Shown: positions 18,266 to 27,094, counted from the first letter of the stretch. The stretch is 64,000 nt of DNA from Hahella sp. HNIBRBA332 (GCF_030719035.1 NZ_CP132203.1:992001-1056000); one strand, 5' to 3'. Made by a program: numbers and translations. Notes: generated by a model from the sequence alone, not told the origin.

Positions 18266-20659
18266 ATGTCGAACAAGTTGCACGATCAAGGCGATCACTT
18301 CATTTTAACGCCAAAGGCGGAGCCATGGCTGGAACGCCTGGTGTTTAACAACCGCCTGATCATTCTAATCGCTTTCCTGGCGATTACCGTTTTCATGGCC
18401 TTCAACGCGGCCAAAATCAAGCCGGACTCCAGTTTTGAGAGACTGATTCCGCTGGAGCACCCTTACATTCAAAACATGCTTGAGAATCGGGATGACCTGG
18501 AAAACCTGGGTAACTCCATTCGCATCGCCGTGGCGGTCGAGGAAGGGGATATCTTTACCGATTCTTATATGGAAACCCTGAAGCAGATCACGGATGAAGT
18601 GTTTTATCTGCGCGGCGTGGACCGCTCCGGCGTACGCTCTGTATGGACCCCCAATGTACGCTGGGTGGAGGTCACTGAGGAAGGGTTCCAGGGCGGCACA
18701 GTCATTCCAGATGGATACAACGGCGGTCAGGAAAGTCTGGACAAGCTGCGCCAGAATATCTTGCGCTCTGGCGAAGTAGGTAGGCTGGTGGCGGACAATT
18801 TCCGCTCCGCTATTATCTATGCGCCTCTATTGGAGATCGACCCGGATACCGGGCAATCGTTGAATTACGAGCAGTTCTCTCGTGATCTGGAAAAAAATAT
18901 CAGAGAGAAGTTTCAGGCGCAAAACCCTAATATCCGCGTCTACGCGATTGGATTTGCGAAGAAGCTGGGGGATTTGATAGAGGGTATGCGCTCTGTCGTG
19001 CTGTTCTTCCTGGTCGCCATTGTTCTTACCATCGTGCTGCTCTACTGGTACTCGCGTTGTTGGTCCGGCACATTGACGCCGGTTCTGGCTTCCATTGTGG
19101 CGGTAACCTGGCAGGTCGGGATATTGCGTCTGCTGGGATATGGAATAGATCCATACTCCATACTGGTACCATTCCTGGTATTCGCAATCGGCATTAGTCA
19201 CGGGGTGCAAATCGTCAATGCAATGACCATTGAGTCAGCCCGCGGGTTCGACGCCACGACCTCTGCGCGTTTGGCGTTCAGGGCGTTGTATATTCCTGGA
19301 ATGCTGGCGCTGGTGAGCGACGCGATGGGGTTCCTGACGCTTCTGTTCATTAAAATTGACGTCATCAAGGATCTCGCCGTCACCGCCAGCATTGGCGTTG
19401 CAGTGATCATTATCACCAACCTGGTGTTGCACCCGATTATTCTTTCCTATGTAGGCATCACCAAGACCGGGGTCAAGCACCAGAAGAACCGGGGCGAAGA
19501 GCGCGATCGTAAGTGGCTGCGTATGTCTTATTTCGCCCATCCCTCGGTGGCCCGAGTATCTTTGTTGATCGCGTTGGTCGGCGCCGGACTGGGAATTTAC
19601 TACAAGCAGGGCTTGAAGATCGGCGATCTGGACAAAGGCGCGCCTGAGCTGCGTCCTGACAGCAGATATAACCGGGATAATGACTTCATCATCAACAATT
19701 ACAGCACCAGCTCGGATGTAATGGTGGTGATGGTGAAGACGGATAAGGAAAAATGCTCCAGTTATCCGGTCATGAAAGGGATGGATGAGCTGCAGTGGGT
19801 GTTGGAGAACACGCCTGGCGTTGAGTCGACGGCGTCGTTGGCGACCGTATCCAAAATCGTCACCAAAGCGCTGAATGAAGGCAACTTCAAGTGGTACGAA
19901 CTATCCCGCAACCAGCAGATTATTAACTCTTCCATCCAGCGGGCGCCGTCCGGACTGGTGAACTCTGATTGCAGCATGACGCCGTTGTTGGCTTTCCTTG
20001 AGGATCACAAAGCGGAAACCCTGCAGCGGGTGGTGGACACCATAGAAGCCTTCTCTCGCGAAAACGCCAGTGAGGACTACCAATTGCTGCTGGCGGCGGG
20101 CAACGCCGGCGTGGATGCAGCCACGAACCAGGTAATCTCCAAAGCCAAAGACCTGATGCTGATCTTCGTTTACTCGGTGGTCAGCGTATTGTGCTTTGTG
20201 ACGTTCCGATCTATCCGGGCAGTGTTGTGTATTGTTGTGCCTCTTGGCTTGACCTCGATCCTGTGTGAAGCGCTGATGACGCAGATGGGCATTGGCATCA
20301 AAGTCGAAACCTTGCCAGTGATTGCACTGGGTGTGGGCATTGGCGTGGATTACGGCATCTATATCTACACCAAGTTTGAGCACTATATTCTGGAAGGTAA
20401 AAGTTTGCAGGATGCGTATTTCGAAACATTGCGCTCCACTGGTAAGGCGGTGATGTTTACAGGCGTTACGCTGGCGATTGGCGTATGCACCTGGATATTC
20501 TCGCCCATCAAACTGCAGGCGAATATGGGGCTGTTGCTGTTCTTTATGTTCCTTTGGAATATGATCGGCGCATTGTGGCTGCTGCCGGCGTTGGCCCGCT
20601 TTCTGCTTAATCCAGAGAAGATGGTCGCCAAGGCGAAAGCCGCAGAAGGGGGCGTCTGA
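18266..20659 (+). CDS. RND superfamily exporter (MMPL-type)
   Basis: A 797-residue inner-membrane protein with two repeats of one transmembrane helix, a large periplasmic loop and five helices. The first helix is LIILIAFLAITVFMAFNAA. The first membrane block lies around residues 235-400 (MRSVVLFFLVAIVLTIVLLY and following). The second begins near KDLMLIFVYSVVSVLCF and contains LPVIALGVGIGVDYGIYIYTKFE, a motif shared with the MMPL/HpnN group. Such pumps move lipids or other hydrophobic molecules using the proton gradient. The neighbouring DUF1329 and YCF48 genes suggest a three-part envelope transport system. The substrate is unknown. Confidence 0.88.
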   Translation: MSNKLHDQGDHFILTPKAEPWLERLVFNNRLIILIAFLAITVFMAFNAAKIKPDSSFERLIPLEHPYIQNMLENRDDLENLGNSIRIAVAVEEGDIFTDSYMETLKQITDEVFYLRGVDRSGVRSVWTPNVRWVEVTEEGFQGGTVIPDGYNGGQESLDKLRQNILRSGEVGRLVADNFRSAIIYAPLLEIDPDTGQSLNYEQFSRDLEKNIREKFQAQNPNIRVYAIGFAKKLGDLIEGMRSVVLFFLVAIVLTIVLLYWYSRCWSGTLTPVLASIVAVTWQVGILRLLGYGIDPYSILVPFLVFAIGISHGVQIVNAMTIESARGFDATTSARLAFRALYIPGMLALVSDAMGFLTLLFIKIDVIKDLAVTASIGVAVIIITNLVLHPIILSYVGITKTGVKHQKNRGEERDRKWLRMSYFAHPSVARVSLLIALVGAGLGIYYKQGLKIGDLDKGAPELRPDSRYNRDNDFIINNYSTSSDVMVVMVKTDKEKCSSYPVMKGMDELQWVLENTPGVESTASLATVSKIVTKALNEGNFKWYELSRNQQIINSSIQRAPSGLVNSDCSMTPLLAFLEDHKAETLQRVVDTIEAFSRENASEDYQLLLAAGNAGVDAATNQVISKAKDLMLIFVYSVVSVLCFVTFRSIRAVLCIVVPLGLTSILCEALMTQMGIGIKVETLPVIALGVGIGVDYGIYIYTKFEHYILEGKSLQDAYFETLRSTGKAVMFTGVTLAIGVCTWIFSPIKLQANMGLLLFFMFLWNMIGALWLLPALARFLLNPEKMVAKAKAAEGGV

Positions 20660-20700
20660 CACGCCGGGCGGTATAGTCGTCGTATATCTCTGTAACGAAC

Positions 20701-20725
20701 AGGGCCCGGTCAAGGGCCCTTCTTT
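20701..20725 (+). terminator. Putative terminator after the exporter gene
   Basis: AGGGCCC / GGGCCCT (20701-20707 and 20714-20720) with a 6-base loop, followed by the weak tract TCTTT. It ends the DUF1329-YCF48-exporter group. Confidence 0.55.
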
Positions 20726-20846
20726 GACTATAATTAATTGGTAAGCGTCTGGAATTGAATAGTAAATTGGGTTGTAAAGCGGCTTGTGGGCCTATACACC
20801 ACCCGGTATACGTAAAGCAGTCTTGAAAGCAGGTACTCATCTCCCA

Positions 20847-21830
20847 ATGCCATTGATTAACGCTACGCTGCGCTTCTTGGTTCTGAGCATTGCAGCTCTT
20901 TGCGCCACATTGACGTACTCCGCAGACACGCCTTCTCACATCAGTATCGCCACCGGCAATGAAACCGGGGTGTATTTTCCTACCGGCGGCGCTATTTGTC
21001 GCTTGGTGAATAAGTCCAGCAAGGAGTACGGCTTTCGCTGCTTCGTTGAAAGCACGGACGGATCGCCTTACAACCTGCGCGCATTGCGCGCCGGAGAAGT
21101 GGACTTCGCAGTGGTGCAGTCCGATTGGCAGTTTCATGCCTATCATGGCAGCAGTATTTTCAAAGAAGCGGGGCCTCACAAAGAGCTTCGCTCTGTATTT
21201 GCTATCCACCCGGAAGCTTTTACCATCGTGGCGCGTAAAGACGCCAATGTGAAAAGTTTTAAGGATTTGAAGGGCAAGCGGGTCAATGTGGGTAACGAAG
21301 GTTCTGGCCAGCGTGGCACGATGGAAGTGCTGATGAATGCGTATGGCTGGTCCCTCAATGATTTCAAGTCCGCCTCGGAAATCAAGGCTATCGAACAGCC
21401 ACGGGCGCTGTGCTCCGGCCAGATTGACGTGATGCTATATATTGTGGGCCACCCAAGCGGCGCGGTGAAAGAGGCGACCACCCTGTGCGACAGCGTGCTG
21501 GTGTCAGTGGAAGGGGGCGAAATCGACAAATTGGTCCGCGCCAACACCTATTATCGCCGCGCAGTGGTGCCCGGCGGAATGTATCGTGGCAATGAGCGGG
21601 ATGTGAACACCTTTGGCGTCGGCGCTACCTTTGTGACGACTACGGCGGTATCGGATGAAGTGGTCTACAGCGTGGTTAAGGCGGTTTTTGAGAATTTTGA
21701 CCTGTTTCGACGTCTGCATCCCGCGTTGGCCAATCTGAAGAAAGAACAGATGATCTTCGATAGTCTGACGGCGCCGTTGCATGCCGGCGCAGAAAAATAC
21801 TATCGGGAAATGGGCATGATCGGTAACTGA
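20847..21830 (+). CDS. TAXI-family TRAP transporter solute receptor (orphan)
   Basis: A periplasmic binding protein of 327 residues from ATG 20847. A clear signal peptide (LRFLVLSIAALCATLTYSA) precedes the mature start DTPSHISIATGNETGVYFPTGGAICRL, the hallmark opening of TAXI (TRAP-associated extracytoplasmic immunogenic) receptors. Later segments FKDLKGKRVNVGNEGSGQR and DVMLYIVGHPSGAV fit the family. An upstream in-frame GTG (20784) would put 21 extra residues ahead of the signal peptide and is unlikely. No TRAP membrane subunits are encoded nearby, so it either serves a distant transporter or acts as a sensor protein. Confidence 0.9.
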   Translation: MPLINATLRFLVLSIAALCATLTYSADTPSHISIATGNETGVYFPTGGAICRLVNKSSKEYGFRCFVESTDGSPYNLRALRAGEVDFAVVQSDWQFHAYHGSSIFKEAGPHKELRSVFAIHPEAFTIVARKDANVKSFKDLKGKRVNVGNEGSGQRGTMEVLMNAYGWSLNDFKSASEIKAIEQPRALCSGQIDVMLYIVGHPSGAVKEATTLCDSVLVSVEGGEIDKLVRANTYYRRAVVPGGMYRGNERDVNTFGVGATFVTTTAVSDEVVYSVVKAVFENFDLFRRLHPALANLKKEQMIFDSLTAPLHAGAEKYYREMGMIGN

Positions 21831-21860
21831 TCGCCAAATCTCTTCTCTGTAAGGCCAACC

Positions 21861-22607
21861 TTAACGTCGGCGCAGCGCTTTTTTGCGGATGTTGTCCCAC
21901 AACAGCTGATAGGCGAGGGTGGCTGGCGATCTTGGCGCGAATACCGGCAAGGGCTCGCGAAACTCCCCCATCTTCTCCACGTCGCTGCAGTATGGAATAA
22001 AGCCGATAGGCGTCTTGCCGAGCGTTTTCCTGCAGCTGGCGGTGAACTCCTGGTGTATGCTCTTGCGGCGATCAATCATGGTCAGCACGGGATACAGCTT
22101 GGCCAAATCGATTTTCTTTTGCTCCATCATCTCTGTCACATGACGATAAGTTTCAAACGACAGATGGGTCGGTATCATGGTAACTAGCACGGCGTCGGCG
22201 GCCTTGAGTACGCGCAATGCCAGCTCCGATAAGGTGGGAGGGCAGTCCAGAACCAGTACCCCATAAGTCTCGCTCAGCATGGATAGCCAGGAGTCGAGCT
22301 TGCCTCCGCTGACGCCGGTGAGATTCACGTCGATATTACGATTGCTCATATCGGATGGGATAATATCGAGGCGATCATAGCCGGTTCCCTGAATCAGCTC
22401 GCCCAGCGCAAGCTTGTCCTTGATCAGCTTGCTCGCTTTCTTGCGTTTGCTGTTCTCAACCTGGAAATACCAACTCGCCGCCGCTTGAGCGTCAAAGTCC
22501 CACAATAACGTTGGCTGGCCGCTTCCTGCGCTGAGATAGGCAATGTTGACGGCGGTGGCGGTTTTTCCCACCCCGCCTTTGAGATTGTATACCGCTATGG
22601 TTTTCAT
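21861..22607 (-). CDS. ParA/MinD-family ATPase (orphan)
   Basis: A 248-residue cytoplasmic ATPase with the deviant Walker A motif KGGVGKTATAVN at residues 10-21, an FDAQAAASW segment and the Walker B-like VLVLDCPPTLSELALRVL. It then has VTMIPTHLSFETYRHV, as in chromosome- or protein-positioning ATPases. No parB-like gene or cargo gene is beside it; neighbours are a TAXI receptor and thrS. The cargo is therefore unknown. It is probably not the main chromosomal ParA, which normally sits with parB near the origin. Confidence 0.85.
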   Translation of the reverse strand: MKTIAVYNLKGGVGKTATAVNIAYLSAGSGQPTLLWDFDAQAAASWYFQVENSKRKKASKLIKDKLALGELIQGTGYDRLDIIPSDMSNRNIDVNLTGVSGGKLDSWLSMLSETYGVLVLDCPPTLSELALRVLKAADAVLVTMIPTHLSFETYRHVTEMMEQKKIDLAKLYPVLTMIDRRKSIHQEFTASCRKTLGKTPIGFIPYCSDVEKMGEFREPLPVFAPRSPATLAYQLLWDNIRKKALRRR

Positions 22608-22724
22608 GAAGTCAGATGGCGCCTTGTTGTTATGGTCGGTTGGAGCCTTTATTGACCGGCGGTGACGTCATACTTCCATGGAGCGCCGGTGAGTGTGGAC
22701 AGTCAGGCTTCGCCGACAGGGTTT

Positions 22725-22730
22725 TATAAT
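22725..22730 (+). promoter_or_regulatory. Possible -10 box ahead of thrS
   Basis: A perfect TATAAT within GTTTTATAATTC, 174 bases before the thrS start. No good -35 lies 16-18 bases upstream. If used, it would give a leader of about 165 bases that includes the hairpin at 22861-22881. Confidence 0.35.
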
Positions 22731-22860
22731 TCGGTTACTCTGTCAGAGTTATATAGCCTTTAACTGTAAAATCAAGAAACAATCGCATGCCGGGACGCTT
22801 TTGGCGTGGTAACGCAGCCACATAGTTGCTAGAATCTCTGCCCCTGAAATTTGTGTGCAA

Positions 22861-22881
22861 GTGGTCTTTGGTATGGACCAC
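22861..22881 (+). promoter_or_regulatory. thrS leader hairpin resembling a tRNA-Thr anticodon arm
   Basis: GTGGTCT (22861-22867) pairs with GGACCAC (22875-22881), with one T-G wobble at the top. This leaves a 7-base loop TTGGTAT with T at position 33 and GGT at positions 34-36, the anticodon that reads the Thr codon ACC. It ends 8 bases before the AAGGA ribosome binding site (22890-22894) of thrS. In Escherichia coli, ThrRS represses its own translation by binding an anticodon-like hairpin at this place. The same control here is inferred. Confidence 0.6.
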
Positions 22882-22903
22882 CACTGGTGAAGGATAGTTT
22901 TTT

Positions 22904-24817
22904 ATGCCCGTAATTACATTGCCTGACGGCAGTAAGAGAGAATTTTCCAACCCTGTAACCGTGCTGGATGTCGCTGCCGACATCGGTCCCGGGTTAGCCA
23001 AAGCCGCCGTGGCGGGCAAAGTGGATGGAACACTGGTTGACTGCTCTCATGTTATTGATAAAGACGCCGAGCTGGCGATTGTAACGGAGCGGGACCCTGA
23101 AGGCGTGGAAGTAATCAGACATTCCAGCGCCCACTTACTGGCGATGGCGGTGCAAAGCATTTTTCCCAGTGCGCAGGTAACTATCGGTCCCGTTATTGAA
23201 GATGGCTTTTATTACGACTTTGCATTTGAGCGTCCTTTCACCCCAGACGATCTGGTTAAGATCGAAGAAAAGATGCAGGAGCTATCCGACGCCGACCTGC
23301 CGGTCACTCGCTCGTTGATGTCTCGTTCCGAGGCTGTAGAACTGTTCAAGAAAATGGGTGAAGAATACAAAGTCGAAATCATCGCCAGTATTCCCACTGA
23401 AGAAAATCTGTCTTTCTATTCTCAGGGCGACTTCATTGATTTGTGTCGCGGTCCACACGTCCCCAGTACAGGCAAAATCAAAGCCTTCAAGCTGACCAAA
23501 GTGGCGGGAGCATACTGGCGTGGCGACTCTAACAACGCCATGCTGCAACGGATTTATGGCACTGCCTGGGGTAATAAAAAGGACCTCAAGGCCTATTTGC
23601 ATAGAATTGAAGAGGCGGAAAAGCGCGATCACCGTAAAATCGGTAAAAAGCTGGGCCTGTTCCACATGCAGGAAGAAGCGCCAGGTATGGTGTTCTGGCA
23701 TTCTGATGGCTGGACCTTGTATCAGGTGATCGAGCAGTACATGCGCAAGCAGTTGCGCAAACACGACTACAAAGAAATCAAAACGCCTCAAGTGGTTGAG
23801 CGTACTTTGTGGGAGAAGTCCGGGCACTGGGAGAAGTTCCGCGACGATATGTTCACCACTCAGTCTGAAGATCGCGACTTCGCCATCAAGCCGATGAATT
23901 GCCCCTGCCACGTTCAGGTGTTCAACCAAGGGCTTCGTAGCTACCGCGATCTACCGCTGCGATTGGCCGAGTTTGGTTCCTGTCACCGTAATGAAGCTTC
24001 AGGTGCGCTCCATGGTCTGATGCGGGTGCGAGGTTTCACTCAGGATGACGCGCATATTTTCTGTACCGAAGAGCAAATTCAGGAAGAAGTCGGCAAGTTT
24101 ATTGACTTCCTGCACGAGGTTTATGCGGATTTCGGCTTCTCTGAAATCATATATAAGCTGTCCACGCGTCCAGAGAAACGTGTAGGTTCAGACGAAATCT
24201 GGGATAAGTCAGAGAAGGCTCTGGCTGATGCGTTGGACGCTAAAGGCTTGCCTTGGGAAGAACTGCCCGGCGAGGGCGCGTTTTACGGTCCGAAGGTTGA
24301 GTTTTCACTGAAAGACTGCTTGGGACGTCTGTGGCAGTGCGGTACTGTGCAGGTGGATTTCTCCATGCCAGGCCGCTTAGGTGCGCAATACGTATCCGAT
24401 GAGCAGGTCAGAAAAACGCCAGTCATGTTGCACCGAGCGATTCTGGGCTCCTTTGAGCGATTTATTGGTATTCTTATCGAACATTACGAAGGGGCCTTCC
24501 CTTCCTGGTTGGCTCCGACACAGGTGGCTATCCTCAATATTACCGATAAACAAGCGGAATATTGTAAAAAAATAGGCGAAATCCTGAATGATAAAGGGTT
24601 TAGGGTGTGTCTGGACTTGAGAAACGAAAAAATCAACTATAAAATTCGCGAGCATACTTTGAACAGGGTCCCCTTTTTGGCAGTGGTCGGGGACAAAGAA
24701 GTCGAAACTCAATGTTTAGCTATCCGGACTCGTCAAGGCGAAGACCTCGGCGTGATGTCCATTTCTGCGTTTGAAGAATTGCTTCAAAACGAAGAAGCCA
24801 AACGCAGCCGTAGCTAG
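22904..24817 (+). CDS. thrS: Threonyl-tRNA synthetase
   Basis: Charges tRNA-Thr. It is 637 residues (Escherichia coli about 642). The domain order is: TGS domain at the start (ITLPDGSKREF); editing domain with HSSAH and CRGPHV zinc or catalytic residues; the class II catalytic core with the zinc cysteine in KPMNCPCHVQVF and motif 2 around FGSCHRNEASGALHGLMRVR; and a C-terminal anticodon-binding domain from about LAPTQVAILNI. ATG 22904 follows AAGGA and an anticodon-arm-like hairpin, so autoregulation is likely. It heads the translation-gene block that continues with infC. Confidence 0.98.
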   Translation: MPVITLPDGSKREFSNPVTVLDVAADIGPGLAKAAVAGKVDGTLVDCSHVIDKDAELAIVTERDPEGVEVIRHSSAHLLAMAVQSIFPSAQVTIGPVIEDGFYYDFAFERPFTPDDLVKIEEKMQELSDADLPVTRSLMSRSEAVELFKKMGEEYKVEIIASIPTEENLSFYSQGDFIDLCRGPHVPSTGKIKAFKLTKVAGAYWRGDSNNAMLQRIYGTAWGNKKDLKAYLHRIEEAEKRDHRKIGKKLGLFHMQEEAPGMVFWHSDGWTLYQVIEQYMRKQLRKHDYKEIKTPQVVERTLWEKSGHWEKFRDDMFTTQSEDRDFAIKPMNCPCHVQVFNQGLRSYRDLPLRLAEFGSCHRNEASGALHGLMRVRGFTQDDAHIFCTEEQIQEEVGKFIDFLHEVYADFGFSEIIYKLSTRPEKRVGSDEIWDKSEKALADALDAKGLPWEELPGEGAFYGPKVEFSLKDCLGRLWQCGTVQVDFSMPGRLGAQYVSDEQVRKTPVMLHRAILGSFERFIGILIEHYEGAFPSWLAPTQVAILNITDKQAEYCKKIGEILNDKGFRVCLDLRNEKINYKIREHTLNRVPFLAVVGDKEVETQCLAIRTRQGEDLGVMSISAFEELLQNEEAKRSRS

Positions 24818-24846
24818 AAACGATTAATTAACACGGAGAAAACACG

Positions 24847-25383
24847 ATTAAGCGCAATACGCCACAAGGCAAATCCGATCGTCCAAAAATAAATGAAAAC
24901 ATAACTGCTTCGGAAGTTCGGCTGATCGCATCCGATGGGAAGCAGGTCGGTATAGTTCCTATAAAAGAAGCCTTGGAAAAAGCAGAGCAGGAAGGCTTGG
25001 ACTTAGTGCAGATCGCGGATTCTGACCCGGTAGTCTGCCGCATAATGGACTACGGGAAAAAGATTTTTGAAGAGAAAAAGCAAAAAGCTGCTGCCAAGAA
25101 AAAGCAGAAGCAAACGCAAGTAAAAGAAATGAAATTTCGACCAGGGACGGAAGAAGGGGATTATCAGGTAAAGCTGCGCAACCTGATACGTTTCCTAGAG
25201 CACGGGGATAAGGCCAAAGTATCCATCCGCTTCCGCGGGCGGGAAATGGCTCACCAAGAGCTCGGGCTGCAGTTACTGCAAAGGGTCGAAAAAGACCTGG
25301 AGGAGTTCGGCGTCGTGGAGCAAAGGCCCAAGATGGAAGGGCGTCAGGCTATGATGGTGGTAGCCCCGAAAAAGAAAAAGTAG
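24847..25383 (+). CDS. infC: Translation initiation factor IF-3 (AUU start)
   Basis: IF-3 binds the 30S subunit, prevents premature 50S joining and checks the initiator tRNA and start codon. I place the start at ATT 24847, 5 bases after GGAGAA (24836-24841). This gives 178 residues, and the N-terminal domain NENITASEVRLIASDGKQVG is then complete. No ATG, GTG or TTG can open the full domain; the first ordinary start is TTG 24973, inside it. An AUU start is the known device by which IF-3 limits its own synthesis. The C-terminal domain is intact (VKEMKFRPGTEEGDYQVKL). It lies 29 bases after thrS. Confidence 0.96.
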   Translation: MKRNTPQGKSDRPKINENITASEVRLIASDGKQVGIVPIKEALEKAEQEGLDLVQIADSDPVVCRIMDYGKKIFEEKKQKAAAKKKQKQTQVKEMKFRPGTEEGDYQVKLRNLIRFLEHGDKAKVSIRFRGREMAHQELGLQLLQRVEKDLEEFGVVEQRPKMEGRQAMMVVAPKKKK

Positions 25384-25435
25384 CTTTGTTAAGCGAAGCT
25401 GCTCATTTATATCTAAATGAATGCGGAGTATTCAT

Positions 25436-25627
25436 ATGCCTAAGATGAAAAGCAAAAGCTCGGCGGCGAAGCGGTTCAAAAAAACCGCTAATGGCTTCAA
25501 ACACCGCCAATCCTTCACCAGTCATATTTTGACCAAGAAGAGCACCAAGCGTAAGCGTCACCTGCGTCCTAAGAAGCAAGTGAACCCTTCGGATGTTCCA
25601 TTGATCAAGCGTATGCTCTGCCAGTAA
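25436..25627 (+). CDS. rpmI: 50S ribosomal protein L35
   Basis: A very basic 63-residue large-subunit protein with the family start MPKMKSKSSAAKRFKKTA and the ending PLIKRMLCQ. I use ATG 25436, as the family begins with MPKMK; an in-frame upstream start at 25421 is less likely. It is followed by rplT after 21 bases. In relatives L20 represses rpmI-rplT through an RNA pseudoknot in this area; I did not try to model it. Confidence 0.97.
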   Translation: MPKMKSKSSAAKRFKKTANGFKHRQSFTSHILTKKSTKRKRHLRPKKQVNPSDVPLIKRMLCQ

Positions 25628-25648
25628 TTAATACGGAAGGATTGAAAT

Positions 25649-26005
25649 ATGCCTCGAGTTAAACGTGGTGTAACGGCTCGCCGTCGCCATAAGAAAGTTC
25701 TGAATCAAGCCAAGGGTTACTACGGAGCGCGTAGTCGTGTATTCCGTGTAGCCAAACAAGCGGTTATCAAAGCCGGACAGTATGCTTACCGTGACCGTCG
25801 TCAGCGTAAGCGTCAATTCCGCGCACTGTGGATCGCCCGTATTAACGCCGGTGCGCGTGACAACGGTCTGTCCTATAGCCGTTTGATCGCTGGTCTGAAG
25901 CGCGCCAACGTCGAAATCGACCGTAAGGTCCTGGCGGATCTGGCTATGAACGAAAAAGCAGCTTTTGCTGCTGTAGTTCAGAAAGCTAAAGAGGCCCTGG
26001 CGTAA
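25649..26005 (+). CDS. rplT: 50S ribosomal protein L20
   Basis: A 118-residue 23S rRNA-binding protein needed for early 50S assembly, and translational repressor of its own operon in relatives. It has the usual long basic N-terminal helix (MPRVKRGVTARRRHKKVL) and globular end (SYSRLIAGLKRANVEIDRKVLADLA). The length is as in the family. AAGGA precedes ATG 25649. Confidence 0.98.
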   Translation: MPRVKRGVTARRRHKKVLNQAKGYYGARSRVFRVAKQAVIKAGQYAYRDRRQRKRQFRALWIARINAGARDNGLSYSRLIAGLKRANVEIDRKVLADLAMNEKAAFAAVVQKAKEALA

Positions 26006-26048
26006 TCTAAATTTTCAGCAAATCCTTGATTTTGTTGATTAATATTTG

Positions 26049-26080
26049 ATAGGGGAAGGGGCTGCTCTTCCCCTATTTTT
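26049..26080 (+). terminator. Terminator or attenuator between rplT and pheS
   Basis: ATAGGGGAAG / CTTCCCCTAT (26049-26058 and 26067-26076), a perfect 10-base stem with an 8-base loop, followed by a T run up to 26080. It would end the ribosomal-protein transcript or limit read-through into pheST. No Phe-rich leader peptide was seen in the 93-base gap. Confidence 0.85.
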
Positions 26081-26098
26081 GTTTCTCGGAGCGGAAAA

Positions 26099-27094
26099 AT
26101 GGAGAATCTTGAAGGCATTGTTGATCGCGCCAAAGACGCCGTCGCCAAGGCGGAGAGCGAACAGAGCCTTGAACAACTAAGAGTTGACTACCTTGGCAAG
26201 AAAGGGCAAATCACCCAACTTCTGAAAGAGCTGGGGCGTCTTGACGCTGCGGAGAGACCTGCGGCGGGGGCAAAAATCAATGAAGCCAAGCTGTTGGTGC
26301 AAGACCTGATCAACGAAGCCAAAAGCGAGCTCTCCAGTAAAAACGAAGCAGCCAAACTGGCTGCGGAATCAATCGACGTAACTCTGCCTGGGCGTAAAGA
26401 GTCATTGGGAACTCTTCATCCTGTCACTCGGACGATGTTACGTATTGAAGACTTCTTCGCGCGATCTGGATACACAGTGGAAGAAGGCCCTGAAATCGAA
26501 GATGACTATCATAACTTCGAGGCCCTTAATATCCCCTCTCACCATCCGGCGCGCGCCATGCACGATACCTTTTACTTTGATCCGACGACATTGCTACGTA
26601 CGCATACGTCCCCGGTACAGATTCGGGTGATGGAGTCAAGTAAGCCTCCATTTCGCATGATATGTCCTGGAAGAGTTTATCGTTGCGACTCGGATATGAC
26701 CCATACGCCAATGTTCCACCAAGTCGAAGGTTTGATGGTGGATAAACACGTCAGCTTCGCTGACCTGAAAAGTACAATCGTTGAGTTTCTGCGTGAGTTC
26801 TTTGAGAAAGACCTTGAAGTGCGCTTCCGTCCTTCATACTTCCCGTTTACAGAGCCTTCCGCTGAAGTGGACATTGAGTGGGGAAGAAACGAAGACGGTT
26901 CAATCAAGTGGCTCGAAGTAATGGGCTGCGGCATGGTTCATCCTAAAGTGTTTGAAGCTGCGGGCGTCGATTCTGAAACCTATTCAGGGTTTGCCTTTGG
27001 TATGGGCGTTGAGCGATTGGCGATGCTCCGGTACGGCGTGAACGATCTGCGGATGTTTTTCGAAAACGACATGCGTTTTCTTGACCAGTTTTAA
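26099..27094 (+). CDS. pheS: Phenylalanyl-tRNA synthetase alpha subunit
   Basis: The catalytic subunit of the alpha2-beta2 enzyme that charges tRNA-Phe. It is 331 residues (Escherichia coli 327). It has an N-terminal coiled coil, then class II motif 1 near HPVTRTMLRIEDFF, motif 2 with FRMICPGRVYRCDSDMTHTPMFHQVEG, and motif 3 with GFAFGMGVERLAMLRYG. GGAG precedes ATG 26099. pheT follows after 56 bases. Confidence 0.98.
   Translation: MENLEGIVDRAKDAVAKAESEQSLEQLRVDYLGKKGQITQLLKELGRLDAAERPAAGAKINEAKLLVQDLINEAKSELSSKNEAAKLAAESIDVTLPGRKESLGTLHPVTRTMLRIEDFFARSGYTVEEGPEIEDDYHNFEALNIPSHHPARAMHDTFYFDPTTLLRTHTSPVQIRVMESSKPPFRMICPGRVYRCDSDMTHTPMFHQVEGLMVDKHVSFADLKSTIVEFLREFFEKDLEVRFRPSYFPFTEPSAEVDIEWGRNEDGSIKWLEVMGCGMVHPKVFEAAGVDSETYSGFAFGMGVERLAMLRYGVNDLRMFFENDMRFLDQF

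Noticed and set aside
19901..20713. A 270-codon minus-strand ORF opposite the exporter gene
   Set aside because: It is antisense to a gene with clear RND features, with no ribosome binding site and His/Gln-rich shadow composition.
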